Positions 7,964 through 17,037 of a stretch of DNA of 64,000 nucleotides are shown here, piece after piece. A program made the translations under genes and the position numbers. The DNA lies in assembly GCF_000961795.1 (NCBI RefSeq), contig NZ_LADU01000054.1, positions 1-64,000 of the forward strand, given 5' to 3'. The notes under the pieces were generated by a model that worked only from the letters and a program-made list of their open reading frames with translations, was not told the origin of the DNA and did no database searches. How positions within the stretch are numbered: the stretch's first letter is position 1; each line of letters opens with the position of its first letter. The DNA comes from Hyphomonas sp. BRH_c22 (GTDB lineage: Bacteria; Pseudomonadota; Alphaproteobacteria; Caulobacterales; Hyphomonadaceae).

Positions 7964-9400
7964 ATGGGGGTAAAACAAGTCGGACTGGTTCTGGGCCCTG
8001 CCCTGGCGGGACTCATGCTGCTGGTCGGTGCGCCGGACGGATTGAGCTTCGCGGCCTGGGGCACCGGGGCGCTGATGGTGCTGATGGCAACATGGTGGGC
8101 GACCGAGGCGATCCCGATCCCGGCGACATCGCTGCTGCCGCTGGTCGTACTGCCGCTCATCGACGCCGGGACACCGCGGCAGGTCGGCGCGGACTATGCG
8201 AACTATATCGTCCTGCTGCTGCTGGGCGGCTTCATCATCGCGATGGGGATCGAACGCTGGGACCTGCACAAGCGTATCGCGCTGAACGTGATTTCCCGCG
8301 TGGGCGCGGCGCCGAAAGCACTGATCTTCGGCTTCATGCTGGCGACGGCGCTGCTGTCGATGTGGATTTCGAACTCCGCAACCACGCTGATGATGATGCC
8401 GATCGCCCTGTCGGCCGCCCAGACGCTGGATGACAAGAGTGGCCGCTTCGCGACGGCACTGCTTCTGGGCATATGCTATGCCGCCTCCATTGGCGGTGTG
8501 GCGACGCCAATCGGGACCCCGACCAACCTGATCGCGATCAACTGGCTGCAGGTCGAAGCGGGCGGCAATATCGGCTTCCCGCAATGGATGGCCTTTGGCG
8601 TGCCCGCCGCAGCCTTGCTGGTTCCGGCGGCCTGGTGGTCACTGACCCGCACCCTGCCGAAATTCAGCGGCGGCCAGGAGGTGCTTGAGCGGGTGCGGCG
8701 TGACAAGCACGCGCTGGGCCGCATGACGCCAGCCGAAAAGCGCGCTGCCATCGTGTTCGGATGTGTCGCCCTGCTCTGGGTCTCGCGGCTCTGGACGGTG
8801 GACCTGCTGGACGCAGCCGGCTGGGGAACGCTTGGCACCTATGGCGGCGCCGAGGTGGACATGATGATTGCCATGGCAGGCGCGGTCGTGATGTTCCTGG
8901 TGCCCGCGGGCGGCGGCGAGAAGCGCATGCTGCTGACCTGGGAAGAGGCCGAACGGCTGCCCTGGGGCGTTCTGGTCCTGTTTGGCGGCGGCATCGCACT
9001 CGGCAATGCCATCTCGCGCACAGGCCTGTCGGAATGGCTGGGCAGCCAGTTGTCGATCCTGTCGACTTTCCCCCCCATCCTGTTCATTGCCGTGGTCGTG
9101 ACGCTGGTCATTTTCCTGACCGAGCTGACCAGCAATGTTGCGACCATGACGACGCTGGCACCCATTCTGGGCTCGCTGGCTGTTGCGGTGGGCATGGCGC
9201 CGGAAAGCCTGCTGGGTCCGGCAGCGGTCGCGGCGTCCTGCGCCTTCATGCTGCCTGTGGCGACAGCGCCCAATGCGATTGTGTACGCGACGGGCCACGT
9301 GCCGATTCAGGACATGATCCGCCGCGGCCTGCGGGTGAACCTGATCGGCATCATTGTCATTACGCTGATCGGCTACTTTATCGCACCTCTGGTGCTCTGA
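7964..9400 (+). CDS. SLC13/DASS family sodium:anion symporter
   Basis: This 478-residue integral membrane protein has about 11 hydrophobic segments. Both signature repeats of the divalent anion:sodium symporter family are visible: SNSATTLMMMPIALS in the first half and ELTSNVATMTTLAPI in the second. The two SNT-like motifs are where sodium and carboxylate or sulfate bind. Also present is GVATPIGTPTNLIAINW. It starts eight bases after metC. The substrate could be a dicarboxylate or sulfate; the sulfur-metabolism neighbours make sulfate worth considering, but this is inference. About 260 bases without a convincing gene follow it. Confidence 0.85.
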   Translation: MGVKQVGLVLGPALAGLMLLVGAPDGLSFAAWGTGALMVLMATWWATEAIPIPATSLLPLVVLPLIDAGTPRQVGADYANYIVLLLLGGFIIAMGIERWDLHKRIALNVISRVGAAPKALIFGFMLATALLSMWISNSATTLMMMPIALSAAQTLDDKSGRFATALLLGICYAASIGGVATPIGTPTNLIAINWLQVEAGGNIGFPQWMAFGVPAAALLVPAAWWSLTRTLPKFSGGQEVLERVRRDKHALGRMTPAEKRAAIVFGCVALLWVSRLWTVDLLDAAGWGTLGTYGGAEVDMMIAMAGAVVMFLVPAGGGEKRMLLTWEEAERLPWGVLVLFGGGIALGNAISRTGLSEWLGSQLSILSTFPPILFIAVVVTLVIFLTELTSNVATMTTLAPILGSLAVAVGMAPESLLGPAAVAASCAFMLPVATAPNAIVYATGHVPIQDMIRRGLRVNLIGIIVITLIGYFIAPLVL

Positions 9401-9663
9401 CCGCGTGTCGTCGCCCCACTCGAAGGGTGAGGGAGAGTGGGAGGACACCGCTGCAGGCCAGGGGGAGGGTTTGGAGGTACCAACAGCGGGAACGCGAACA
9501 GTCCATGATGCCGGCCTGGCGGGAAGTCCTGGCCGAAATCACTTGGGTTCAACGCGCATCTGGGCATTACCCGTCGCGGAACAAGCGATGTTTCGAATGA
9601 CAATTTCGTCATTAACCAGCCGCCTTGTCCTGCTGCGGCTGCAACAGGACGCGGGCGAGGCGC
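9401..9663. other. Intergenic, no gene seen
   Basis: This lies between two convergent genes. It contains a purine-rich stretch and an inverted repeat AATGAC-6-GTCATT at 9596-9613. No open frame with a plausible start and ribosome site stands out. Confidence 0.5.
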
Positions 9664-10686
9664 TCAGTTCGGTTCGTCAGAGACCCGGACGACAAGCTTT
9701 CCGAGATTCTTGCCTTCAAACAGGCGTGACAGGCTGGAGGGCGCATTCTCGAGGCCTTGAACAATATCGGTCTCGAACTTCAGTTTCCCTTCCATCAGCC
9801 ACTGGGCCATCTGCTGGATGCCTTCGGCGAAGCGCGGGAAATAGTCGATGACGATGAAGCCTTTCAACAGCGTGCGGCGCATCAGCAAATTGTCGAAATT
9901 GTAGGGCCCCGGCACAGGCTCTGTCGCATTATAGGTCGAGATCAGTCCGCACAGCGGCATGCGCGAGAAATCGTTCAGGCGCGCGATCACGGTGTCCATA
10001 ATCTTGCCGCCGACGTTTTCAAAGTTGATGTCGATGCCGTCCGGGCAATGCCTGTCGAGCGCGGCGCCGAGGTCTTCGGTCTTGTAATTGATCGCAGCAT
10101 CGAAGCCCGCCGTCTCGACCAGCCATTTGCACTTTTCGTCCGACCCGGCGATGCCGACGACGCGGCAGCCCTGGATCTTCGCGATCTGGCCGACCATCGA
10201 GCCGACGGCGCCCGCCGCAGCGGACACGACGACCGTTTCGCCTGCCTTCGGCTTGGCGATGTCCATCAGGCCGAAATAGGCGGTCATGCCGGTTGCCCCG
10301 AGGGGGCCCATGAAGGCGGTGAGCGGCACGCCGGGAAGCTGGGGCATCCTGGCGAGGCCCGCGCCGGGAAGCGTGTTGTAGAGCGACCAGTGGGCGAGCC
10401 CGGTATTGACGATGTCGCCGGGTTCAAGACCGTCAAAGCGGCTTTCGGTCACGAGGCTGAGGCCGCCACCTCGCATGGGTTCACCAATGCCAACCGGCGG
10501 GAGGTAGGCATCCCTGTCGCTCATCCATATCCGGTTGGTCGGGTCGAGGGAGAGATAGATGGTGCGGGCGCGCACTTCTCCCTCCTGAAGCGGCGCGAGC
10601 GGCGCCTCCACCAGTTCCAGATCGCTCTCCTTGACGTCACCTACGGGGCGGGCCCGCAGCACCCAGGTCTTGTTCATCTGTGTCAT
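9664..10686 (-). CDS. NADP-dependent oxidoreductase (CurA/PTGR type MDR)
   Basis: This 340-residue zinc-independent medium-chain reductase belongs to the prostaglandin reductase/leukotriene B4 dehydrogenase group. It contains an N-terminal GroES-like domain (LSLDPTNRIWMSDRDAYLPP) and a Rossmann fold with AAAGAVGSMVGQIAK as the dinucleotide loop. The later FENVGGKIMDTVIARL is typical of the group. Such enzymes reduce activated double bonds of enones using NADPH, often for detoxification. A paralogue of about equal length is encoded at 25501-26523. It appears monocistronic. Confidence 0.87.
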   Translation of the reverse strand: MTQMNKTWVLRARPVGDVKESDLELVEAPLAPLQEGEVRARTIYLSLDPTNRIWMSDRDAYLPPVGIGEPMRGGGLSLVTESRFDGLEPGDIVNTGLAHWSLYNTLPGAGLARMPQLPGVPLTAFMGPLGATGMTAYFGLMDIAKPKAGETVVVSAAAGAVGSMVGQIAKIQGCRVVGIAGSDEKCKWLVETAGFDAAINYKTEDLGAALDRHCPDGIDINFENVGGKIMDTVIARLNDFSRMPLCGLISTYNATEPVPGPYNFDNLLMRRTLLKGFIVIDYFPRFAEGIQQMAQWLMEGKLKFETDIVQGLENAPSSLSRLFEGKNLGKLVVRVSDEPN

Positions 10687-10726
10687 CGTTCTCTCCCATT
10701 TCCATGGAAGCTACGACGAAACAGGC

Positions 10727-11167
10727 TCAGCGCAAGACGTCCCGCCGGGACATCCACCATGCATAAGCCATGAACAGAGCGGCGATGATGATGATGACAG
10801 CGCTCATCACGCCGGCGCCTTCCATGCGGGGCGCGTCCTTGTCGAGCGTCCCGACGAGCATGCTGATTGCAGCGGCAAGGAAAGATGCGGCGAACAGGGG
10901 AAATGCGAGTTTCCTGCGAAGCAGCAAGAGGATGCTGGCGAACAGTCCGCCGAACACGCCGATCACCCACAACGCCCAGACCCACAGGGGCATGGCGAAC
11001 CAGTAGTCGAGCATTTCCTGCGGATAGGGTTCCAGATAGGCGGCATTACGGGTGGCCGTCATCGTGAAATCGAAACAGCCAAACGCGTTCCACAGCAGGC
11101 TTACTGCGCCGACCACCCACAGGTGCCATGGCGTTTTTGCGCGGGTTTCGTCTGAACTGTCTGTCAT
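10727..11167 (-). CDS. Small four-helix membrane protein
   Basis: This 146-residue protein starts MTDSSDETRAKTPWHLWVVG. Four hydrophobic helices are visible, with a Trp-rich first segment and the second (PLWVWALWVIGVFGGLFAS) in the middle. The region PWHLWVVGAVSLLWNAFGCFDF recurs in unnamed alphaproteobacterial membrane proteins. The start at 11167 was chosen because the 14 residues before it in frame are not membrane-protein-like. No function can be assigned. A strong inverted repeat lies about 70 bases upstream. Confidence 0.7.
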   Translation of the reverse strand: MTDSSDETRAKTPWHLWVVGAVSLLWNAFGCFDFTMTATRNAAYLEPYPQEMLDYWFAMPLWVWALWVIGVFGGLFASILLLLRRKLAFPLFAASFLAAAISMLVGTLDKDAPRMEGAGVMSAVIIIIAALFMAYAWWMSRRDVLR

Positions 11168-11507
11168 GCGTATGCCCTCCCAAGCTTGTTTCGGGAAAGA
11201 ATACTCCAAAAAGGGAAATGACAGAACGCCAGCACCGGAAACCGGATCGCGGGGGGACGCGTCCGGTTTCCGTTACTGATCGGGCGGGCAAGAAGGAGAC
11301 CGCGCTGACATGGGCTGGTGTGACAGGGATTGGGGGCGCGATTCCCCGTCCTGCCCGAAAGATGAGGCCGCGCATGCTGGCCACACCCCTTCGCCTCCAT
11401 TCAGGCGACCGGTACATAATACACCCGACTGGCCGGTGTGGGATAAGCAGCGGGTGACGGGCCCGCCTCAAGGCGTTAAACCTTCGGCCTGCAAAGGATT
11501 CTCGCTC
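11168..11507. other. Intergenic 340 bases with a strong palindrome
   Basis: This is a divergent region between the small membrane protein and polA. Apart from the inverted repeat at 11236-11272, I see no gene. It should contain the promoters of both flanking genes, but no consensus boxes are obvious. Confidence 0.55.
11236..11272. repeat. Inverted repeat, 15-bp interrupted stem
   Basis: CGGAAACCGGA (11236-11246) is the exact reverse complement of TCCGGTTTCCG (11262-11272). Inside it, CGCG (11248-11251) pairs with CGCG (11258-11261) around a GGGGGA loop, with a single bulged T. Neither strand has a run of T directly after the stem, so a simple intrinsic terminator is unlikely. It could be an operator or leader structure. 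Confidence 0.6.
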
Positions 11508-14297
11508 ATGGCCACTGCCCCCGTTACCAAGGACAGCCACCTCTATCTCGTGGACGCGAGCGCTTATATCTTCCGCGCCTTCCATGCCCTGCCGCCGCTG
11601 ACACGCGCGTCGGATGGCCTGCCGATTGGCGCTGTCGCCGGCTTCTGCAACATGCTGTTCAAGCTGCTGGAAGAACTCAAGGGGCCCGAGCGGCCGACGC
11701 ATTTTGCCTGCATCTTCGACGCCTCGTCCCACACGTTCCGCAATGACATGTACGACCTCTACAAGGCGAACCGGTCCGAGCCGCCGGAAGAATTGCGGCC
11801 GCAATTCCCGCTGGTGCGGCGCGCCGCGATTGCCTTCGCAGCCCATGCGCTGGAACTGGAAGGCTATGAGGCCGACGACCTGATCGCGACCTATGCACGC
11901 CAGGCCGAGGCCAAGGGGGCGCGCGTGACGATTGTGTCTTCCGACAAGGACCTGATGCAGCTCGTATCTGACCGCGTCGTGATGCTCGACACGATGAAGA
12001 ACAAGACGATGGGCATTGACGCGGTGTTCGAGAAGTTCGGCGTAGCGCCTGACCGGGTTGTCGACGTGCAGTCTCTGGCCGGCGACAGCGTGGACAATGT
12101 GCCGGGCGCGCCGGGCATCGGCATCAAGACGGCCGCGCAACTGATCAATGAGTTTGGCGATGTCGAAACGCTGCTGGAACGCGCCGGTGAGATCAAGCAG
12201 CCGAAACGGCGCGAGAGCCTGATCGACAATGCCGACCAGATCCGCCTGTCGAAGCAGCTGGTCATGCTGAAGGATGACGTGCCGGTGACGCTGGAACTGG
12301 AAGGACTGGCCGTCGCTGACCCGGACCCGGAGACGCTGATCGCCTTCCTGGAAGAGATGGAGTTCCGCACCATCACCCGCCGCGTGCGCGAGATGATGGA
12401 ACTCGAGGGCGCCATCGAGGCCGCCCCGCCCGCCGAAGCGCCGATTGACCGGACGCAGTATGAGTGCGTGCGTGACTTCGAGCGGCTGGAGGACTGGGTA
12501 GCCCGTGCCGTGGCGCAGGGCCATGTCGCCGTCGATACCGAGACTGACAGCCTTGATTCCGTGGCCGCCAATCTTGTCGGCGTGTCACTGGCGCTGGCGC
12601 CGGGCGTGGCGTGCTATATCCCGCTGGCGCATGTCGATCCGAACGGCGCAGGCGATGGCGACATGTTCGGCGCCGACCCGCCGCGGCAGATACGGATGAA
12701 GGATGCGATGCGCGCGCTGAAGCCGATGCTGGAGGATCCGTCAGTCCTGAAGATCGGCCAGAACATCAAGTATGATGACAGCATATTCGCGTCGCAGGGT
12801 ATTCGCGTCGCGCCGATCGATGACACGATGCTGCTGTCCTATGTGCTGAATGCCGGCAAGCACAGCCATGGCCTGGACACGCTATCGGAACGCTATCTCG
12901 GCCACACGCCGATTGCGTTCAAGGACGTCGCCGGCACCGGCAAGCAGCAGGTGAGCTTTGACCGCGTGGCGCTGGACAAGGCGACGGAATATGCTGCCGA
13001 AGACGCCGATGTGACCTTGCGCCTGTGGCAGACATTCAAGCCGAAACTGCACACGGAAAAGGTGACAACCGTTTACGAGACGCTGGAGCGGCCCTTGGTG
13101 CCGGTTCTGGCGGAGATGGAGCGGCACGGCATCAAGGTGGACCGGGACCAGCTCTCGCGCCTCTCGGCGGATTTCTCGCAGCGCATGGCGGCGCTGGAAG
13201 CCGAAGCCGAGGAACAGGCGGGGCGCGCGTTCAATATCGGCAGCCCGAAACAGCTCGGCGAGATCCTGTTCGACGAGATGGGCCTGCCCGGCGGCAAGAA
13301 GACCAAGACCGGCGCCTGGGTGACCGATGCCGATGTGCTGGAAGGCCTTGCGACGGAGGGCCACCCCCTGCCCCGCACGATTGTCGACTGGCGTACGCTG
13401 TCCAAGCTACGCTCGACCTATACCGAGGCCTTGCAGGCGGCGATCAACCCGAAGACAGGCCGTGTGCATACGAGCTTTGCCATGGCTGTCGCGCAGACCG
13501 GGCGCCTGTCATCCTCAGACCCTAACCTGCAGAACATCCCGGTGCGGACGGAAGAGGGCCGCAAGATCCGGCAGGCCTTCATTGCCGACGAAGGCAATGT
13601 TCTGGTGAGCGCCGACTATAGCCAGATCGAGCTGCGCATCCTGGCGCACATGGCGGACATTCCGGCGCTGAAGGATGCGTTCCTGCAGGGCCTCGACATT
13701 CACGCCATGACGGCCAGCGAGATGTTCGGCGTGCCGATCGAGGGTATGGACCCTATGGTGCGCCGCCAGGCCAAGGCGATCAATTTCGGCATCATCTATG
13801 GCATCTCCGGCTTCGGCCTCGCGCGCCAGCTCGGCATTCCGCAGGGCGAAGCGAGCGAATACATCAAGACTTATTTCAAACGCTTTCCCGGCATCCGCGC
13901 CTATATGGACGCGACCAAGGATTTCGCGAAGGAGACCGGATACGTGCAGACCGCCTTCGGGCGGAAGATCCATCTCGAAGCGATCAAGTCAAAAGGCCCT
14001 GCCAAGGCCTTTGCCGAGCGCCAGGCGATCAATGCGCCGATCCAGGGCAGCGCCGCTGATGTGATCAAGCGCGCCATGATCCGCATGCCTGAGGCGCTGG
14101 CCAGGGCGGGCCTGAAGGCGCGCATGCTGCTGCAGGTGCATGATGAACTCGTGTTCGAATGCCCGGAGGCGGAGGCCGGTACGCTGATCAAGGTGGCGCA
14201 GGACACGATGCAGGGCGCGGCCATGCCGGCCCTGAACCTGTCCGTGCCGCTGGTGGTCGAGGCGCGCGCGGCGACGAACTGGGCGGAGGCGCATTAG
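11508..14297 (+). CDS. polA: DNA polymerase I
   Basis: This 929-residue family A polymerase fills gaps and removes RNA primers. All three domains are present. The 5'-3' exonuclease domain (about 1-300) includes YLVDASAYIFRAFHALPP and GDSVDNVPGAPGIG. The 3'-5' proofreading domain has its catalytic D343 and E345 intact (VAVDTETDS). The polymerase domain carries motif A DYSQIELRIL (D703), motif B RRQAKAINFGIIYG and motif C QVHDELVF (D879). The ATG at 11508 fits the family N-terminus; upstream in-frame codons to about 11310 do not look coding. Long open frames on the opposite strand here are codon-bias shadows. Confidence 0.97.
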   Translation: MATAPVTKDSHLYLVDASAYIFRAFHALPPLTRASDGLPIGAVAGFCNMLFKLLEELKGPERPTHFACIFDASSHTFRNDMYDLYKANRSEPPEELRPQFPLVRRAAIAFAAHALELEGYEADDLIATYARQAEAKGARVTIVSSDKDLMQLVSDRVVMLDTMKNKTMGIDAVFEKFGVAPDRVVDVQSLAGDSVDNVPGAPGIGIKTAAQLINEFGDVETLLERAGEIKQPKRRESLIDNADQIRLSKQLVMLKDDVPVTLELEGLAVADPDPETLIAFLEEMEFRTITRRVREMMELEGAIEAAPPAEAPIDRTQYECVRDFERLEDWVARAVAQGHVAVDTETDSLDSVAANLVGVSLALAPGVACYIPLAHVDPNGAGDGDMFGADPPRQIRMKDAMRALKPMLEDPSVLKIGQNIKYDDSIFASQGIRVAPIDDTMLLSYVLNAGKHSHGLDTLSERYLGHTPIAFKDVAGTGKQQVSFDRVALDKATEYAAEDADVTLRLWQTFKPKLHTEKVTTVYETLERPLVPVLAEMERHGIKVDRDQLSRLSADFSQRMAALEAEAEEQAGRAFNIGSPKQLGEILFDEMGLPGGKKTKTGAWVTDADVLEGLATEGHPLPRTIVDWRTLSKLRSTYTEALQAAINPKTGRVHTSFAMAVAQTGRLSSSDPNLQNIPVRTEEGRKIRQAFIADEGNVLVSADYSQIELRILAHMADIPALKDAFLQGLDIHAMTASEMFGVPIEGMDPMVRRQAKAINFGIIYGISGFGLARQLGIPQGEASEYIKTYFKRFPGIRAYMDATKDFAKETGYVQTAFGRKIHLEAIKSKGPAKAFAERQAINAPIQGSAADVIKRAMIRMPEALARAGLKARMLLQVHDELVFECPEAEAGTLIKVAQDTMQGAAMPALNLSVPLVVEARAATNWAEAH

Positions 14298-14657
14298 CGC
14301 AGGCCGGGTGGGTCCACGCGAAGCGATACCCGCCATCCGCCCTCGCCCCACACACTGAACTCATGCTGAGCGCTTCCAAAGGTCCGGGCTGTAGGGCACA
14401 ACGCACTTCTGCGAGATCCCCAGGTAACCCTGCCACCCGCTACGGAATTGACAGACCGTCTTTGGCAATCATGGCCCCCTGCCATCTTGTTTCCTTAAAT
14501 CGCCGTAATGTGAGCGTTTGCTTGCCCTAGTCTGCTGTTTTCATTGGGACAGCACCGAAGGAGGGCTTTTGTCATGTCGCGAACCGTGGTTGAACACCAT
14601 ATTGGAAGACGGCCAGACCCCGCGTCGGGGTATGCACTGGCCGAGAAGGATCGAGCG
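14298..14657. other. Intergenic/leader region upstream of chvI
   Basis: This is 360 bases with no separate gene evident. It includes a strong Shine-Dalgarno-like AAGGAGGG shortly before an ATG at 14574 that is in frame with chvI, and a hairpin at 14611-14642 just before the likely chvI ribosome site. Confidence 0.55.
14611..14642 (+). promoter_or_regulatory. Leader hairpin before chvI
   Basis: GGCCAG (14611-14616) pairs with CTGGCC (14637-14642). Inside it, CCCCG (14618-14622) pairs with CGGGG (14626-14630), giving 11 pairs with internal asymmetry. The structure ends directly before GAGAAGGA, the ribosome site for the ATG at 14658, so its formation may affect initiation. Confidence 0.45.
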
Positions 14658-15350
14658 ATGACGACTTTGGCACTGGTGGATGACGACGAGAACATCGTCG
14701 CGTCGCTGAAAATGTTCTTTGAGGCTGAGGGCTATAATGTCCGCACCTATCATGATGGCGAATCCGCCCTGCCGGCGCTGACCGAAACGCCACCGGACAT
14801 TGCCATTCTCGACGTCAAGATGCCCAAAATGGACGGCATGGAACTGCTGCGCCGCCTGCGCCAGACCAGCGAACTGCCGGTGATCTTCCTGACGTCGAAA
14901 GACGAAGAGATCGACGAAGTGATCGGCTTCAATATCGGCGCCGATGATTTCGTGCGCAAACCCTGTTCCAACCGGCTGCTGGCCGAGCGCGTGAAGGCCG
15001 TGCTGCGGCGCGCGCGCGGCGGCGTGGCGGGGCCTGAAGAGGGCGACCACAAGCCCATCGTTCGCGGCAAGCTGACGCTGGACCCGAACCGCCATGCCTG
15101 CACCTGGGATGGCCACCCGGTGCGCCTGACGGTGACCGAATTCCTGATCCTGCAGGCGCTGGCCTCGCGCCCCGGATATGTGAAGAGCCGCGACCAGCTG
15201 ATGGACGCCGCCTATGACGACCAGATCTATGTCGACGACCGGACCATTGACAGCCACATCAAGCGGCTGCGCAAGAAGTTCCGCGAAGTGACAGACGAGT
15301 TCGATGCAATCGAAACACTCTATGGCGTCGGCTACCGTTATACCGAATAG
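14658..15350 (+). CDS. chvI: ChvI-type response regulator
   Basis: This 230-residue OmpR/PhoB-class regulator has a receiver domain (about 1-120) with acidic pocket D8/D9 and phosphoacceptor D52 ([11 protein letters not shown]). The C-terminal winged helix (about 135-230) ends YGVGYRYTE. The phrase [23 protein letters not shown] is characteristic of ChvI. With ChvG it controls envelope and acid-stress responses in alphaproteobacteria. I chose the ATG at 14658 on length and the start [13 protein letters not shown]. An in-frame ATG at 14574 has a stronger Shine-Dalgarno and would add 28 residues. The partner kinase is about 1.7 kb downstream rather than directly adjacent. Confidence 0.92.
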   Translation: MTTLALVDDDENIVASLKMFFEAEGYNVRTYHDGESALPALTETPPDIAILDVKMPKMDGMELLRRLRQTSELPVIFLTSKDEEIDEVIGFNIGADDFVRKPCSNRLLAERVKAVLRRARGGVAGPEEGDHKPIVRGKLTLDPNRHACTWDGHPVRLTVTEFLILQALASRPGYVKSRDQLMDAAYDDQIYVDDRTIDSHIKRLRKKFREVTDEFDAIETLYGVGYRYTE

Positions 15351-15972
15351 AATCAGGTCCCGGGCCCGTGCCGCTGACCGTCGCGGCGTTGCCGAAGTCT
15401 ATGTCGGTGGCGCTGCGGATGGCCAGTCGCGGCTGGTGGCAAACTATGTGCGGGAACGCCAGCGCCTGTTGCAGGCGCGCAGTCTGGACCATTTCCGGAC
15501 GGCCAGCTGGTTTGCCCATTATGATACCGATGCCGTGCGCGCGCATTGCGATGCAGCCCTTGCGCGCGGCGAGCAAATTGTGCTGGTCGGACATAGCTGG
15601 GGCAGCGACACGGCCCTGCGGGCGGCCCACATGCTTCACGGCCCCATCGCCCTGCTGGCCGGTGTCGATCCTGTGATGCGGCCCGGCACCCTGTTTTCAA
15701 ACGTCACCCACCGGCCGGCGAATGCCGAGATGGTGGTTTACGTTGATGCACGGCCGAAGCAGATGGACCATTCCGATCTGGTCAAGGCAACGGGCGTCAT
15801 CCTTGGGGGAGGACTCGCGCCGGCCTTTCGGGTGGCCGATGTGACGATCCCGGCAACCCTCAATCACTGGGCCTTTTCAGAGATGATGGCCACGGCGAGC
15901 CCTGCTGGCCTGACACTTGACCAGATGATCCTGGAGGTCGGTCTCGGCGCGCCCGCTAGCCAAACAGGCTGA
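15322..15972 (+). CDS. Alpha/beta-hydrolase-like protein
   Basis: The protein has about 216 residues. It contains [13 protein letters not shown], a nucleophile-elbow motif (GxSxG with Ser in GHSWG), and a late NHW that may supply the catalytic His ([15 protein letters not shown]). This fits a small alpha/beta hydrolase (thioesterase- or lipase-like). The first ~40 residues are Arg/Ala-rich and not family-like. The start is uncertain: the ATG at 15322 overlaps the end of chvI by 29 bases, and the true start may lie downstream. The 3' end overlaps the convergent membrane protein gene by 17 bases. Confidence 0.65.
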   Translation: MASATVIPNRIRSRARAADRRGVAEVYVGGAADGQSRLVANYVRERQRLLQARSLDHFRTASWFAHYDTDAVRAHCDAALARGEQIVLVGHSWGSDTALRAAHMLHGPIALLAGVDPVMRPGTLFSNVTHRPANAEMVVYVDARPKQMDHSDLVKATGVILGGGLAPAFRVADVTIPATLNHWAFSEMMATASPAGLTLDQMILEVGLGAPASQTG

Positions 15973-16426
15973 AGCGCCAGCTCCAGTTCGGCATCATCAT
16001 GGTGAGGCCGACAAAGGCCATGCCGATGAGGAGACAGAGCGGCGAATAGAACAGGCGGTTGAGGCGGAGGAACGGCTGTTCGGGCAGCGCCTGTTCGAAG
16101 GTGGGCAGGATGCCGATCACGCCGCGCAACAGGAATACAGCCGCGAGCACCAGTCCGCCGGGCGCGATCAGCCAGTCTGACACCGGTGCCTCCACCAGGC
16201 GCCCGAGCAGAAGGGCCCAGAGCGATGCCCCGAACAGGCAGAGGGCGACCAGGGCAGAGGCGGCCGTTGACGGCATGCGGGTGATGCCCCGGCGCCCGAC
16301 AACGGCGCGCGCAAGCGCCTGCTCATTGGCATAGGGAAACGTGCTGCCGAAGGCCCAGGCCAGATGCACCAGGCCTGTAATACCCAGTACGGCAGACAGC
16401 AGGATCGAGAGGGAATGGGCAATCAT
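15956..16426 (-). CDS. DUF3995-like membrane protein
   Basis: This 156-residue protein has four predicted membrane helices. The N-terminus MIAHSLSILLSAVLGITGLVH and the context GLVHLAWAFG resemble DUF3995 proteins, which have no known function. The conserved FxxRGVIGILPTF-type segment (LLRGVIGILPTFEQ) also fits. The start at 16426 is chosen over an upstream in-frame ATG at 16495 because the hydrophobic domain begins there. It lies between chvI and chvG on the opposite strand. Confidence 0.72.
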   Translation of the reverse strand: MIAHSLSILLSAVLGITGLVHLAWAFGSTFPYANEQALARAVVGRRGITRMPSTAASALVALCLFGASLWALLLGRLVEAPVSDWLIAPGGLVLAAVFLLRGVIGILPTFEQALPEQPFLRLNRLFYSPLCLLIGMAFVGLTMMMPNWSWRFSLFG

Positions 16427-16539
16427 GGGCTGACCTATCCTGATGTGAGACGAACACAATAACATGCCTGTTGGGCTTGCCGCCATCGCCTTCATTCAAT
16501 AGCCAGTCATAAACCCGCGCCACACATAAGGAATTTTCC

Positions 16540-17004
16540 ATGAGCGACCTTGAAAACACACTCCTTCTTGAAACCTCCAAAGGGCCTGTGAAGATCGAAC
16601 TGCGCCCTGATCTTGCGCCCGGACATGTCGAGCGCATCAAGGAACTCGCCCGTGAGGGGTTTTATGACGGCATCGTCTTCCACCGCGTGATCGCCGGCTT
16701 CATGGCCCAGGTCGGCTGCCCGAAGGGCACTGGCACCGGTGGTTCGAGCAAGCCTGACATCAAGGCCGAGTTCAACGCCGAGCCGCATGTGCGCGGCACC
16801 TGTTCCATGGCGCGCACTTCGGCGCCGAATTCCGCCAACAGCCAGTTTTTCATCTGCTTTGATGATGCCAGCTTCCTGAACCGCCAATACACGGTGTGGG
16901 GCAAGGTGACCGAGGGCATGGATGTGATCGACCAGCTTGCGAAAGGCGAGCCGCCGCGCAATCCTGACAAGATTGTAAGCATGCGCGTTGCGGCCGACGC
17001 CTAA
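16540..17004 (+). CDS. Peptidyl-prolyl cis-trans isomerase, cyclophilin type
   Basis: This 154-residue cytoplasmic cyclophilin catalyses proline isomerisation. It contains GIVFHRVIAGFMAQVGCPKGTGTGG, which holds the catalytic Arg of FHRV, then the core ARTSAPNSANSQFFIC and a terminal WGKVTEGMDVID. It lacks a signal peptide, so it is the PpiB-like cytoplasmic type. It is followed 33 bases later by chvG on the same strand. Confidence 0.92.
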   Translation: MSDLENTLLLETSKGPVKIELRPDLAPGHVERIKELAREGFYDGIVFHRVIAGFMAQVGCPKGTGTGGSSKPDIKAEFNAEPHVRGTCSMARTSAPNSANSQFFICFDDASFLNRQYTVWGKVTEGMDVIDQLAKGEPPRNPDKIVSMRVAADA

Positions 17005-17037
17005 GATTCGCCGCAGCCCGGAATCAGGGTGAACGGG

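Noticed and set aside
9405..9851. A 148-codon plus-strand frame after the SLC13 gene
   Set aside because: It runs antisense into the oxidoreductase gene and has no domain or membrane pattern.
11046..12524. A 492-codon open frame on the minus strand across the start of polA
   Set aside because: It lies antisense to well-supported polA, has no recognisable domain and no ribosome site. Long antisense frames are common in GC-rich DNA.
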